Program-made: the position numbers and the translations under genes
In this document: in pieces, positions 11,888 through 23,429 of the stretch
Numbering within the stretch: the stretch's first letter is position 1
Layout of the letters: each line of letters starts with the position of its first letter
DNA from: Papaver somniferum
Lineage: Eukaryota; Streptophyta; Magnoliopsida; Ranunculales; Papaveraceae
Length of the DNA: 64,000 bases
Reading direction: 5' to 3'
Assembly: GCF_003573695.1 (NCBI RefSeq)
Contig: NC_039368.1
Span: forward strand, 13,830,360 to 13,894,359
Notes under the pieces: model-generated
Told to the model about the DNA's origin: nothing
Seen by the model: only the letters and a program-made list of their open reading frames with translations
The model's database searches: none

Positions 11888-12817
11888 TCCCTGGCTTCTA
11901 AAGATTGGAACTATCCAAGGTGCGGAATAGCCACTCGAAGAGGCACAATACTCCAACCAAGTCAAGGTACAACGGAAGAACAAGAGCTAGCAGTGGAAGA
12001 TGAGTTACAACAAGAGGTACCGGTTGAACAAGAAGCACCTTTTAAAGAAGAAGAAGAAGCAATGGGTGATGCAAATCGTACACTCAAGGACTTGGCTTCT
12101 CACAAGTTGGATACACAACAAGGGTGTATTCAATCAAATTATACTTTTGAGATCAAGCCGGGGTTGCTTAGAGAATTACCAAAGTTCCATGGCATGGTGA
12201 ATGAAGACCCAAACAAGCATCTTATGGACTTCCACACCATTGTCACGACCATGATTCCAGCGGATGTTGAAGCGGATGGTGCAATGTTGAAAGTTTTTCG
12301 ATCCTTTTCGATGGATAGTGCTAAGGATTGGTTGTGTTATTTAACTCCCGGAAGTATCACAACATGGAATGGGTTGAAGAAACTCTTTATAGAGAGGTAT
12401 TTTCCAGCATCCAAGGCTACTCAAATTTGCAAGGAGATTTGCAGGATGAAGCAAAATGTGGGAGAATCCTTATATGAATGTTGGGAACGATACAAGAGAT
12501 TGGTGGCAAGCTGTCCTCACCATCAATTCAGTGATGCAATGATCATCCAATACTTCTATGAAGGACTCAATTCAAGTGATAGGAATCTTCTTGACGCTGC
12601 GGGTGGTGGTGCACTAGTGAAAAAAATGGTGGCACAAGCTAGAGAGTTGATTGAGAACATGGCAGCAAACTCCCAACAATTCTTGAGTCGTGGTTCGGAC
12701 GTGCTCTTAAGGAGAGTAAATGAAGTGATCGGGGTAGAGGAACTTCGTCAACAAATGGGTAACGTGACAGCAATGTTGCAACAAGTTGCAGCCACGGTGT
12801 TCTTCTCAAGGGTATGA
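11888..12817 (+). pseudogene. Athila gag (capsid) remnant
   Basis: The frame opens after a TAA at 11885-11887 without an early ATG; the first in-frame ATG is at 12062. It holds the retrotransposon gag core (AKDWLCYLTPGSITTWNGLKK, FIERYFPASKA, then ECWERYKRLVASCPHHQF). Gag would form the particle that packages element RNA. The frame ends at 12817. The downstream nucleocapsid region is scrambled over 12818-13006, where recognisable Athila residues (FPNQQKRYDPYS) lie in another frame. The CCHC knuckle appears lost. Confidence 0.8.
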
Positions 12818-13006
12818 AGACTCCAATGAATAAGCTAATGTGATCTTCCCAAATCAGCAAAAACGGTATGATCCCTACTCCCGGGATGGAGAGACCACCC
12901 CAATTTTAGCTATGCCAACAAGCAAGGAGCGGTTCAACAACCTACTTTCAACCGTCCAAGTGGATTTCAACCACACCAACAACAATTTCAGCAACCACAA
13001 CAATCA

Positions 13007-14029
13007 ATGCAAGGTCAAGGTTCGGATATTGATGCAAAACTTCAAAAGATGATGCAAGGCATTGGTACCATGTTTCAAGAGAGCCAACAAGAGACTAAGA
13101 GCGCTATTAAGGAGTTGCAGACACAAATGGGATCCATGGAAATTGAGATAAATAAATTGAAAGCACAAAATAGTGGGAAACTCCCTTCTCAACCTATTAA
13201 CCCAACAGAGGGTGTCAATGAAATTACGTTGAGAAGCGGTACACAACTTGTGCAACCCGAAGTTACTGATTCGGGCAAGGTGGAAACACCCAAGGAGCCG
13301 GTGTTGGAGGAAAAAAGGGATGAAATTCCCCAAACAAACGAGGTACCGATTCCTAACTTTAAAACTCATATTCCTACTTATGTTCCTCCTTTACCTTTCC
13401 CTCGCAGATTTGCAAAGTCCAAAATGGAGGAACTAGAAAAGGAGATTTTGGACGTGTTAAGGAAGATTCATGTGAACATACCCCTCATAGATGCTATAAA
13501 GCAAATGCCAAAGTATGCAAAGGTGTTAAAGTCATTTTGTACCAATAAGGAAAATCTCCAAGGTAATGAAGTGCTAAGTGTGGGAGAGAATGCTTCGGCA
13601 ATCTTACAACATAAACTCCCACTGAAATGCAAGGATCCGGGTAGCTTTGACATTCCCGTCACTATTGGTAACACTACATTTAACAAAGCAATGTTAGATT
13701 TAGGTGCATCCGTTAATGTTATGCATGCGTCCATATATAATTCACTTGATCTTGGTCCTCTTAAAAAGTATGGAATTGTTTTGCAATTAGACGATCGCTA
13801 TAATGTTTACCCAACAGGTATTGTTGAGGATGTTCTTGTGCAGGTTAATCAACTTGTATTTCCAGCTGACTTTTGTGTGTTAGAGATGAATCAAGGTTCA
13901 CCGGACTCATCTCTTCCATTGCTACTTGGGCATCCCTTCATGAAAACGGCGAAAACCATTATTGATGTGGATAAGGGAACGCTAACTATGGAGTTTGATG
14001 GAGAAATAATACGTTTTCAACATTTTTGA
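13007..14029 (+). pseudogene. Athila aspartic protease region (gag-pro)
   Basis: The frame contains ITLRSGTQL, PFPRRFAKSK and the retropepsin active-site block DLGASVNVMH at about residue 230, followed by LPLLLGHPFMKTAKTIID. The TGA at 14028-14030 cuts the connection to RT. The expected continuation lies in another frame at about 14034-14261 and then again at 14339. The protease would mature Gag-Pol. It is separated from gag by a frame-broken linker. Confidence 0.8.
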
Positions 14030-14338
14030 GACAATGAGATATCCTAGTGACGTCCACTCTTGTTTCTCTATTGATGTTATGGATACATTAGCGCAACAAG
14101 TGTTTGAATTGAATGGTGGCGATGCTTTGGAAACCGTTTTAACTACATCCACGGATAATGGTGTAGAGTGTGGTAATGAAGTCAAGGAAGCCCTTGGTGA
14201 TCTTAGTTCACTACAAGGATGCCCGGAAACTCATAATATCTCTTTTATTTCTTTACCATGAAGTGATGAAATTTTTTTACCATCTATTGTTAAATCTCCA
14301 AAATTAGAATTGAAACCTCTTCCAAGTCACTTAAGTAC

Positions 14339-15918
14339 TTGTACTTGGGTGACAAGGAAGAGTTACATATGATTGTTTCTAACGATATTAGTGAATTACA
14401 GGAGCAACAACTTCTAAGGGTGCTAAGGAAGTACAAGACGGCCATTGGATGGACAATCACTGATATCAAGGGTATAAGCCCTGCCGTTTGTACGCATAAG
14501 ATTCGTTTGGAGGATGATGCAAAGTCTACAAGGGAAGCGCAACGTCGTTTGAACCATCCCATGATGGAAGTTGTGAAAAAGGAGATACTCAAGCTTTTGG
14601 AAGTGGGTGTTATATACCCCATATCCGATAGCAAATGGGTAATCCCGGTACAAGTAGTACCAAAGAAATCAGGTGTGACGGTGGTGGAGAATGATAAGAA
14701 TGAAATTGTCCCAACTCGTGTGCAAACCGCTTGGAGGGTTTGTATTGATTATAGGAAATTGAATGCCACTACTAGAAAAGATCACTTTCCTTTACCTTTT
14801 ATTGATCAAATGCTTGAACGTTTAGCTGGACACTCTTACTATTGCTTCCTTGATGACAGATTGTGATAGCACCGGAGGACCAAGAGAAAACCACTTTCAC
14901 TTGTCCTTTCGGTACTTTTTCTTATAGAAGGATTCCTTTTGGCTTATGTAATTCTCCAGCTACTTTCCAAAGGTCTATGGTGAGTATCTTTTCAGAATAT
15001 GTTGAAAACATAATCGAAGTGTTCATGGACGATTTTAGTGTCTTTGGTGATTCATTTGACCTTTGCTTGGACAACTTGTCTTTAATCCTTGAACGATGTG
15101 TTGAAACAAACCTTGTGCTAAATTGGAAGAAGTGCCATTTTATGGTAACTCATGGCATAGTTTTAGGCCATATAATATCTTCTAAAGGCTTGGAAGTTGA
15201 TAAATCTAAGATTGACCTTATTCGTGCTCTAACCCCTCCCACTACGGTGAGGGAGATACGTTCTTTTCTTGGACACGCAGGTTTTTATCGTAGGTTCATC
15301 AAGGATTTTTCCAAGATAGCATCACCACTATGTAACTTATTGCAAAAGGATGTGGTTTTTAACCTTGATGAAAAGTGTATGGATGCATTCAATCGCTTGA
15401 AAGAGATTTTGATTTCATCCCCTATCATTAAACCACCGGATTGGGGCAAGCCTTTTGAGATCATGTGTGATGCAAGTGACTATGCGATTGGTGCGGTGCT
15501 TGGGCAGCGTGTGGGGAAGTTTCCTCATGCCATTTATTATGCTTCTAGAACGTTAAATGAGGCCCAACAAAACTACACAACCACTGAAAAAGAGTTATTA
15601 GCCATTTTTTTTGCTTTAGAAAAGTTTCGCTCTTATCTAATTGGTACAAAAGTTGTTGTCTTTTCGGATTATGCAACACTTAGATACTTGCTTACAAAGA
15701 AAGAGGCGAAACCGAGGCTCATACGATGGATTTTTCTCTTGCAAGAGTTTGATCTTGAAATCAAAGACAAGAAAGGAATTGAGAACACCGTTGCGGATCA
15801 TTTGAGCCGACTTGCTGTGGACAAGGAAGTTATCCCATTGCGTGAAAGCTTCCGGATGAGCAATTATTCTCAATTGCCCTTGGAGAACCATGGTATGCGG
15901 ATATTGTTAATTACTTAG
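14339..15918 (+). pseudogene. Athila reverse transcriptase and RNase H, frameshifted
   Basis: 14339-14866 holds the RT fingers (PVQVVPKKSG, RVCIDYRKLNA, FPLPFIDQMLERLAG). At about 14850-14865 the conserved block after YYCFLD is deleted and the frame changes. From 14863 it resumes ([30 protein letters not shown]) and includes the catalytic FMDDFSVFG. RNase H follows with [22 protein letters not shown] and VADHLSRL. Another one-base frame change near 15850 moves the last part into a different frame. The RT deletion alone should abolish activity. Confidence 0.88.
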
Positions 15919-15941
15919 TTTTTAAAAAAATCCCAAAGGAC

Positions 15942-17177
15942 TTGTCTCGTGCTGAGAGGGAAAAACTTAAAAGGTTAGGTACCCAATACATATTGGATGA
16001 TTCTTATTTGTGGAAACAAGGTAGTGACCAAGTATTACGTAGGTGCATTCCCGAATCTGAATTTAACTCTATATTGTCTTTTTGTCACTCTTATGCTTGC
16101 GGAGGACATTTTGGGAGTAAGAGAACCACTCACAAGGTGCTTGAAAGCGGTTTCTATTGGACAACCTTGTTTAAGGATGCACATAAATTTTGCACAACTT
16201 GTGATAGGTGCCAAAGAACAGGCAATCTAGGTGCTCGAAATCAAATGCCACAAACTTTTATTCAATTTATTGAAGTTTTTGATGTATGGGGTATTGATTT
16301 TATAGGTCCTTTTGTCAACTCTCATGGGAATTTTTACATCTTACTTGTTGTTGATTATGTGTCGAAATAGGTGGAAGCTAAGGCCACCCCAGCTAATGAT
16401 TCTAAAGTGGTTTCAGATTTTGTGCAAGCAAATATTTTTGCAAGGTTTGGAATTCCAAGGGCCATAATTAGCGATGGAGGTTCTCACTTCAAAAACAGGT
16501 TCTTGCAAAGCTTGTTAAGGAAGTACAATGTGTCGCATAAGATTGCAACACCTTATCATCCACAAACGAATGGACAAGCCGAAGTTTCCAATTGAGATTT
16601 GAAGTCCATACTTGAAAAGACGGTAAATCCAACAAGGAAGGATTGGAGCATGCGACTTAATGATGCTTTGTGGGCTTATAGAACCGCATACAAGACACCT
16701 ATTGGGATGTCTCCTTTTAGGCTTGTGTATGGTAAACCTTGTCACTTACCCGTGGAGATTGAGCATAAAGCGTTTTGGGCTATGGAGATGGATTGGTCTG
16801 GAAATCAAAGGAAGTTACAACTCCAAGAGCTAGAGGAGCTTCGCAATGATGCATTTGAAAGCTCACGCATTTACAAGGAGAAAACTAAGGCATTTCATGA
16901 TAATATGATTTCTAGAAAACAATTTTGTGTTGGTCAGAAAGTGCTTTTGTTTAATTCTCGCTTGCAATTATTTCCGGGTAAATTAAGGTCACGATGGATT
17001 GGACCTTTTGTTGTTACTAATGTGTTTTCTCATGGTGCAGTCGAAATTCGTAGTATTACTACAGGCAAGGAGTTTAAAGTTAATGGGCACCGGTTGAAAT
17101 CATACTATGAGAACTTATCTTTCGAAGTGGTGGAAGGAGTTAATTTTGTGGATGCACTCCCTATGGAGGAGTCATAG
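15942..17177 (+). pseudogene. Athila integrase with two in-frame stops
   Basis: One reading frame runs to 17177 but is interrupted by TAG at 16368-16370 and TGA at 16593-16595. The HHCC zinc domain (GGHFGSKRT...CTTCDRCQ) and the DDE core (GIDFIGPF, ISDGGSHF, HPQTNGQAE) are present, followed by the C-terminal DNA-binding part ([16 protein letters not shown]). The stops sit where the family has W (TGG to TAG) and R (CGA to TGA), both of which are C-to-T type changes on one strand or the other. This suggests decay by cytosine deamination. Confidence 0.88.
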
Positions 17178-19188
17178 AAAGCAAGGAGATAGTCGGGCTG
17201 ACGACTTTAAACCAAGCGCTAAGTGGGAGGCAACCCACCGGTTTTGTATCTTTACCTTTATCTTTTTATTTGTTTTTAAGTATTCTTGTCTTGTTTTTAG
17301 ATTTTTATTGTCTTGAATTTCCCACCTTGACTTACTTTGGATGATTCAATTTACATTGAGGACAATGTAAAGTTTAAGTGTGGGGGAGTGGTTAAGCTTT
17401 TGCTTTGTACCCTTTTCATGCATTTTTTCAACTTTTTTGTAAATTAGTGAATAAGAAACTCCAACTTGTAGTTAGTTTAGAGTCACATAGTATACATGTC
17501 GCTAAGATTACATCGAGAATCTCATAATAGTGACTTAACTTAGAGATGACATAGAACATGATCGGGTTTCTTACTTGTATAAGAGTTAAAGTTGGATTTA
17601 ACCATCCCAGTGGAAAATGAGGTGCAGATTGAATTCGGTATTAGATTTGTGATCCCCTATAGTGGAGACTACCCATATTACATTATGAGAGGCACCGACC
17701 TTCAATTCTTTGTACCTGTCTAAATATGTGCTTTTAGAGTGTGTGTCACCGTACGTAAACTCCGGGTAGAATGGTGAGCTACCAAACCTCCCACCATAGA
17801 GGCACTATTTTGATCTCTTGAGTGCTATTTTTATCAATCATGAATGGTGACATCGAATTGCTAACTTACATACCACTTGTAATCTTGTTCGCAGTTAGCA
17901 CCTTCCACTTTATCTCTCTCTACACCAACGGGTCCATAGAAACACCATCATCATCAACAAGAAGAGCATCACAAATTCGAAGGAAAGTTGAAGACGTTCA
18001 AGGTTTATGAGCAACAATACAGAAATGAGCAGATTTCAGATTCAAGTAAAGCAACAAGACAAGGAGCAAAATTTTTACAAGTCGAAGACTATTGTACAAG
18101 AGTGAAGATTATCAAGATGAGAATTCAAGAAGTATGATATCAAGACATACAAGTTGTGAAGAATTGAGTGGTAAATTACTCATACCATGGCCTTTGCATT
18201 TTCATTTGTTAGTTAGTATTTTATTTTCTTAAAAAAAATAAAATTGTTAGGTTCATCTTTAGTTCTATTGTATTTTGATGTCTCGAAAAAAAAATTCCAT
18301 TGTATTATATTTTGGTTTGTTTAGTTCATTTTTGGTTTTTTATTCATTCAATAAAGCCAATGGAAGAAGAAATATCCATAATGAAGTTTCAAGCAATAAG
18401 GAATTAGAGGAAAGAATCACATTGTCAAGATTCTATGAAGTTTAAGAGTTATCATCAAGTGTTGAAGACCGAAGACGAAGATGAAGAAAAGGATTGAAGA
18501 CCGAAGACGTTTCTATGGATGCTGTGAGAGTGGTGCTAACTGCACGCCGAACAGATAACGAGGTAAGTAAGCATATTCCCACCTTCGTTAAGTGGTTGGT
18601 TTCCTTTCTAAGAGATCGTCAGAAAAAAAAAATGGTTTTCAAAATGATAAAAGATGTGGGTTTTCAAAATACTTCGGAGGGTTTTTACCTTCCTACCAAT
18701 CAAGGTGTCACAGGATTTTCTCTTCATTCCTACCTGGACACATGTGTGACCCATAAAGAGCTATTTATTATTGAGAGCAATATCATAAAACCCTTTCTTG
18801 TGAGGCAGAGTCGAGACTTTTGACCACTCCGAACCCGATTTTCTTTCGAGAAGGGATGGTTATTTCTCTCTCAACTTTTAAGGATGAGATTGTGTTCATT
18901 TATGTGTCTAACTTCTTATTGCTAGTGTGCAGAATCTCCATGTCTTCTTAGCGGGTTGGATGCTATCATTTCGAAGAACTAGTAAGTTGGAAAAGTAGGT
19001 TTTGTAGGCATACCTCTTGTAAACCTTCACGAGACTATAACTCGTCCACTAGGGACACCTAGGGGTTCAAAAGGCTTGTTATTTATGCTAAAAGTGACCG
19101 TAGCCTCGACGACACGGAGTAGTATGTATTTTAGAATTCTTTTATTTGGTTTGCTCGAGGACTAGGAAAGTCTAAGTGTGGGGGTATT
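17178..19188 (+). other. Athila 3' spacer in the env position, no convincing gene
   Basis: Some Athila elements carry an env-like frame between integrase and the 3' LTR. Here only short frames remain: a 62-codon frame at 17822-18010 with a hydrophobic stretch, and 18494-18823 (109 codons) with no recognised domain. A purine tract AAGTGTGGGGGAGTGG at about 17377 closely resembles the true polypurine tract AAGTGTGGGGG at 19174-19184, just before the 3' LTR. No transmembrane-envelope organisation is supported. Confidence 0.6.
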
Positions 19189-22100
19189 TGGTAGGTGTCT
19201 AAAACACCTATTTTATAGCTAGTATTTATGCTTTCTTTGCTATTTTTCTTGTAAATTATGTTTCTTATTTTGAATTTGAGTTATTAGGTACTTTGGAGTC
19301 GTTTGGAGCAAAAGAAGGAGAAAATATCCATTTGGAGCGTAAAGGAAATAAAGTCAATTCATTGGCGAGTTATACTTGGAGCGGACTAAGGTTGTGCAAA
19401 GTAGACGAAGAATGAACGGTCAGTTCCCCGCAACTGACAGCTGAGCAAGGAAGAGTGTAGGCAGTCAGTTCTGCGAAACTGACAGGCCATAGATGAACTG
19501 GGTGTCCCTTATCCTAATGTACCAGGTGTCAATATCAATTCCACCTCCTACACAAATTTAGAATTCAGAGAAGTTGTAATTCTTCTCATTATTCAGTCTG
19601 AAACCGAGAGATACGCTGTTGTTGGTGGTGATAATAAACTCAGGGAGATTGAGAAGAAGTTGTTACTGCTGAGAGAATCAGATCGAAGATATGATCGGTT
19701 GAGAGCTATCATCGTGGTTTTCTTCTAAGTGATTTCGTCGGAAGAGAAGAACATGGAGAAACACAGAGTTAGGGTTTAATCACTGGAAGAAAGATGGGTT
19801 TGAAACTTTGAAACAGATCTCGAATTTGTGAGTGTTTAGGTGTGAAATTTAAGACCTCAGAGAGGGGTTTTCTGTTGATTTACGAATTAGGGTTTGAAAT
19901 GATTCAGATGGTTGATATTTTTGGTCCTGGTGGTGAGTTAGGTCAGGGGAAGAAAGAGATGAAGAACAAGGCTACAATGAAGTAGAATCTGGTGGTGACA
20001 AGACTAATAGTGGTGCTCAGCTGGTGGTGGTGCTGGTTTCAGTGGAGTTGCAGGCATGAACTGCAGCTGTTGATAATAAACTGTAGGGGTGTAATTGGTT
20101 GCTGTTGGTGGTCATGAATATGAGGTAGTGAACAAATGAAAGAAATGTTAGTTTTAAAAGTTGTTGCAGTTGGTGATAATTATCTGAGATGGAGTGGGGT
20201 TTGTGCTGAAATGAGAACAATGTTGATTGTCATGGGAATTGATGCTCTGCAATAGTGGTTGATGAAACTGGTTCATGGGAATTGCAGAATGCAGTGATGA
20301 TGGCTTGAGGCAATTGCAGGTCAGATGGGTTGCTTAAGTCGCAAGTGGTGCTGAAATGGAAGTGAGATTAATAGAGGTTGGTTGCAGTTGAGTACCAAGG
20401 GTGAAGATGAACAATTGAGATGAATTTGGAGATCTTATGGGATGGATTTGCTGGTGCTGATGAATTGAGGAAATAGTATTTTTCATAATTGAGATGAGAA
20501 GCGTATGGTGATGAGATGTGAAGAATGGGACCGCTACATATGATTTAGATGTATGTTAGGTTTACAGGGAGTTGAAACTCAAGAAGTAGCTGCAACAGAT
20601 GGTGGAAATAGTGTAAGTAAGTGGTTTGTGCTCAAGATGGATTGATGCAGTTGGTGATGTGACTGATGGAGCTAATGGGTACTGGTGGTGATGCCATGGA
20701 TGAAATATGCATAAAGGTGCTATGTAATTCGAGTTATTGGTGGACTGAGATGGGAGAATGTATGATGGAGTTGCAGGTGGAATGTGGCTCGGATGTTGTT
20801 ACAAGTTATGATGTTTTGCTGGTGGATTTGGTCATGTTGAGCTGTAATGAAGTAGATGGAGTCGAAGTTGCCGTGTGCAAATGAGGCAATGAACTAATAC
20901 TGTTGGTTTCCAAATCTATAACTGAGCTGCAGTTGCAGGAGAGAACAAAATGAAGCGGCAGAGGCTGAAACTGGTGGTGCCATGGATACGAACAAGAGCT
21001 GCAAGAAGAATGCATAGCCAACATGGCTGGAGTGAACTGGTGAAGTACCATTGTGCTACACAGCTCTGGCCTGTGCAAGTTGCAATGGATTTGGCTTTGG
21101 CTTGGCCACTCAGCCCATCCAGCTGAGTAAGATGCTGACTCATTGACTCGAGTTGACTCGTCTGACCGGTGACCGGTGACCGGGTGGACTTTGCCGGTCA
21201 CCTGAGTACTATTTCTGGCCACCTATCCGTCCGATTTCCGGCGACTCTCCGTCCAACTTCCGGCCATTTTTCGGCGACAAATTGGCAGAGTTTATATATG
21301 GGTTTTTATCAGTTTTGGGCCACGCGGATTTTCACCTAATGGATTTTGGAGATTAGACCTAATTTTGGAAAGCAAAGGGATATAAATGAAAGACTCCTAC
21401 AACTTTTGAGATCACGTTTTTATTATTCTTCTTGGAGCTTTGGAGAAAACTACTTCTAGGGTTTGCTTTGCTTTCATCTTCTTTATTATTTTATTGATCA
21501 TGATGATGATGAACTCCATTATTATGAGTAACTAAATACACTTGTTGGTTATGGGATAAAAGTTGATTTCTCAATGCATGTTATTTGATTCTATGGATTA
21601 GTTTTGTGTCAACTTTATTGTTTATGATTCATGGTTTATAGTGTTTTAGGATTTGATTGTTTGATTGGTTGAGTCTAGAATCAATCCGATTTGCTTTCAT
21701 CTCTAGAGCTATATTAGGGTTTTCAATACGTAAAAGTTGTTTGTCCCTGATTTAAAGTAGCATAATTGTGGTTAGTGCTTGTAGTGATATATCCTATTAG
21801 TCACATATGAATCATAACCTTGGTTAAAACAAATTAGTGCTCTTACACGTTTGTTTGCTTTGATTAGTCTTATTCCATAAATCTTAAAGCTTTTAGGGAG
21901 TTAAACTTAATCGTGCTTTTACACTTTTGGTTGCTTTCTAGGAAGAATTCACATATGCATCTTTTAATGTGGTTGTGATGAAATTAGGGAATTAGCGGAA
22001 TACTCTTGCGATCAAGGTATTCTAGGACTTTTAATAAATAAGAGATTAAATTATCAATTCTATTCAATGATGAAAAATACATGCTTGTGAATGATACTAT

Positions 22101-22325
22101 CCCATGACCAATATCTTCTCCTTATTGATTATTCCAATTATTTACTTTGCTTTACTTTATTTTTACTAAAAAAAATAAATAAAAAATCACTCTTGGTTAT
22201 CTTAGAAACCAAAAATTGCATAACAACAAAGGCCTCCCTGTGGATACGAACTATTTCCTACCACTTCTACATTATTGTAGTTGAGTAAGGAAGTGAAATT
22301 ATATTTGTCGATTGACAACCGATCA
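19189..22325 (+). repeat. Athila 3' LTR
   Basis: It starts TGGTAGGTGTC, after the purine tract, and ends ACAACCGATCA next to ACCCT. It is collinear with the 5' LTR over the whole length, with scattered substitutions and a few indels. The largest is a 66-bp segment at about 20976-21041, bounded by the short direct repeat AACTGGT, that is absent from the 5' LTR. Confidence 0.92.
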
Positions 22326-22330
22326 ACCCT

Positions 22331-23365
22331 GTAGGTTAACGACTGAAAGACTTCATTGGGATTGTGAAGCCAGACGAAACTACTTCTCTTGTAGTTGAGC
22401 GATCTGATCTTGCCATTTTCTATCGTACGAGTTCAATTGAATAATTGACTTGAGATTATATCTCCGATAGGGCAAGATAAAAAGAAATCACAAACATCTT
22501 CGTCTCATCGTTTGTGATTCCACAATATCTAGTTTCGCTACCATACGATTTAGATTATAGTGAGGTGATTGATAATTCTAGGTTGTTCTTCGAGAATATA
22601 AGTCTGAGTTATCGGTTGGTTCATGTTCACCTTGATTTTATCAAAATACGGAACAAAACTCTTAGGTTTATCTGTGGGAGACAGATTTATCTATTATCAT
22701 AGACTTTTCTGTGTGATACAGATTTGTTTATTAATGTCTTCGACTGTGTGTCGTAGCAACTCTTGGTTGTGAGTGAGATCATCTAAGGGAATCAAGTGCG
22801 TAATATCTTGCTGGGATCAGAGACGTAAGGAGCGCAACTATACCTTGAATCAGTGTGAGATTGATTAAGGTTCAACTACAGTCCAGACCGAAGTTAGTTT
22901 GTAGTAGGCTAGTGTCTGTAGCGGCTTAATACAGTGTGGTGTTTAATCTGGACTAGGTCCCTGGGTTTCTGCATTTGCGGTTTCCTCGTTAACAAAATTT
23001 CTGGTATCTTTGTTATTTCTATTCCGCATTATATTTTGTTATATAATTGAAATATCACAGATTATGCGTTAAGATCAATCAATTAGAGTATACAACCTTT
23101 GGTTGTTGATTTAAATTGATTGACACTTGGATATTGGTCTTTGGTACCATCCAAGTTTATCTCTCTAGTATTTGATAAAGACTCGCGGATTTCCATTTGC
23201 TTGAGTAAAGATCAAATAGAGAGATTGAGATATTAACTCTTTGATATACTTTTATCTAGATTGAGTTTGACTATCTAGTTGATTCTCTAGAAAGTATATT
23301 GGAGTTAGTCCATACAGATTGCTAATCGAAATATTGGGTGAGGTTGTTAGACCCCCGCTTTTTCA
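22331..23365 (+). repeat. Copia element, 5' LTR, part after the nested insertion
   Basis: It continues the LTR interrupted at 8674 and aligns with about 28480-29516. It ends CCCGCTTTTTCA. Together the two pieces make 2447 bp, against 2442 bp for the 3' LTR. It contains no gene. Confidence 0.9.
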
Positions 23366-23367
23366 AT

Positions 23368-23383
23368 AGGTATCAGAGCAGGC
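23368..23383 (+). other. Copia primer-binding site (tRNA-Met type)
   Basis: AGGTATCAGAGCAGGC begins two bases after the LTR end. It matches the usual copia primer site TGGTATCAGAGC except at its first base. Confidence 0.8.
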
Positions 23384-23429
23384 AAACACGTTAAAGACCT
23401 TATAAGTCTGTGTTTGTAGCGATCTGATT

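Larger units (their letters stand above)
8675..22325 (+). mobile_element. Athila-type Ty3/gypsy retrotransposon, degenerate
   Basis: A 13.65-kb copy with long LTRs (3093 and 3137 bp), an ACCCT target duplication on both sides (8670-8674 and 22326-22330) and a PBS for tRNA-Asp. Gag, protease, RT, RNase H and integrase occur in gypsy order and read like the Athila lineage (RT blocks WRVCIDYRKLNATTRKDHF and [13 protein letters not shown]). At least four frameshifts, a deletion in RT and several stop codons make it non-autonomous. It sits in the 5' LTR of the copia element and is therefore younger than that element. Confidence 0.93.

Noticed and set aside
17822..18010. Env-like transmembrane protein in Athila
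   Set aside because: Only 62 codons with a single hydrophobic stretch, with no signal peptide or second domain. Not enough to call an envelope gene.
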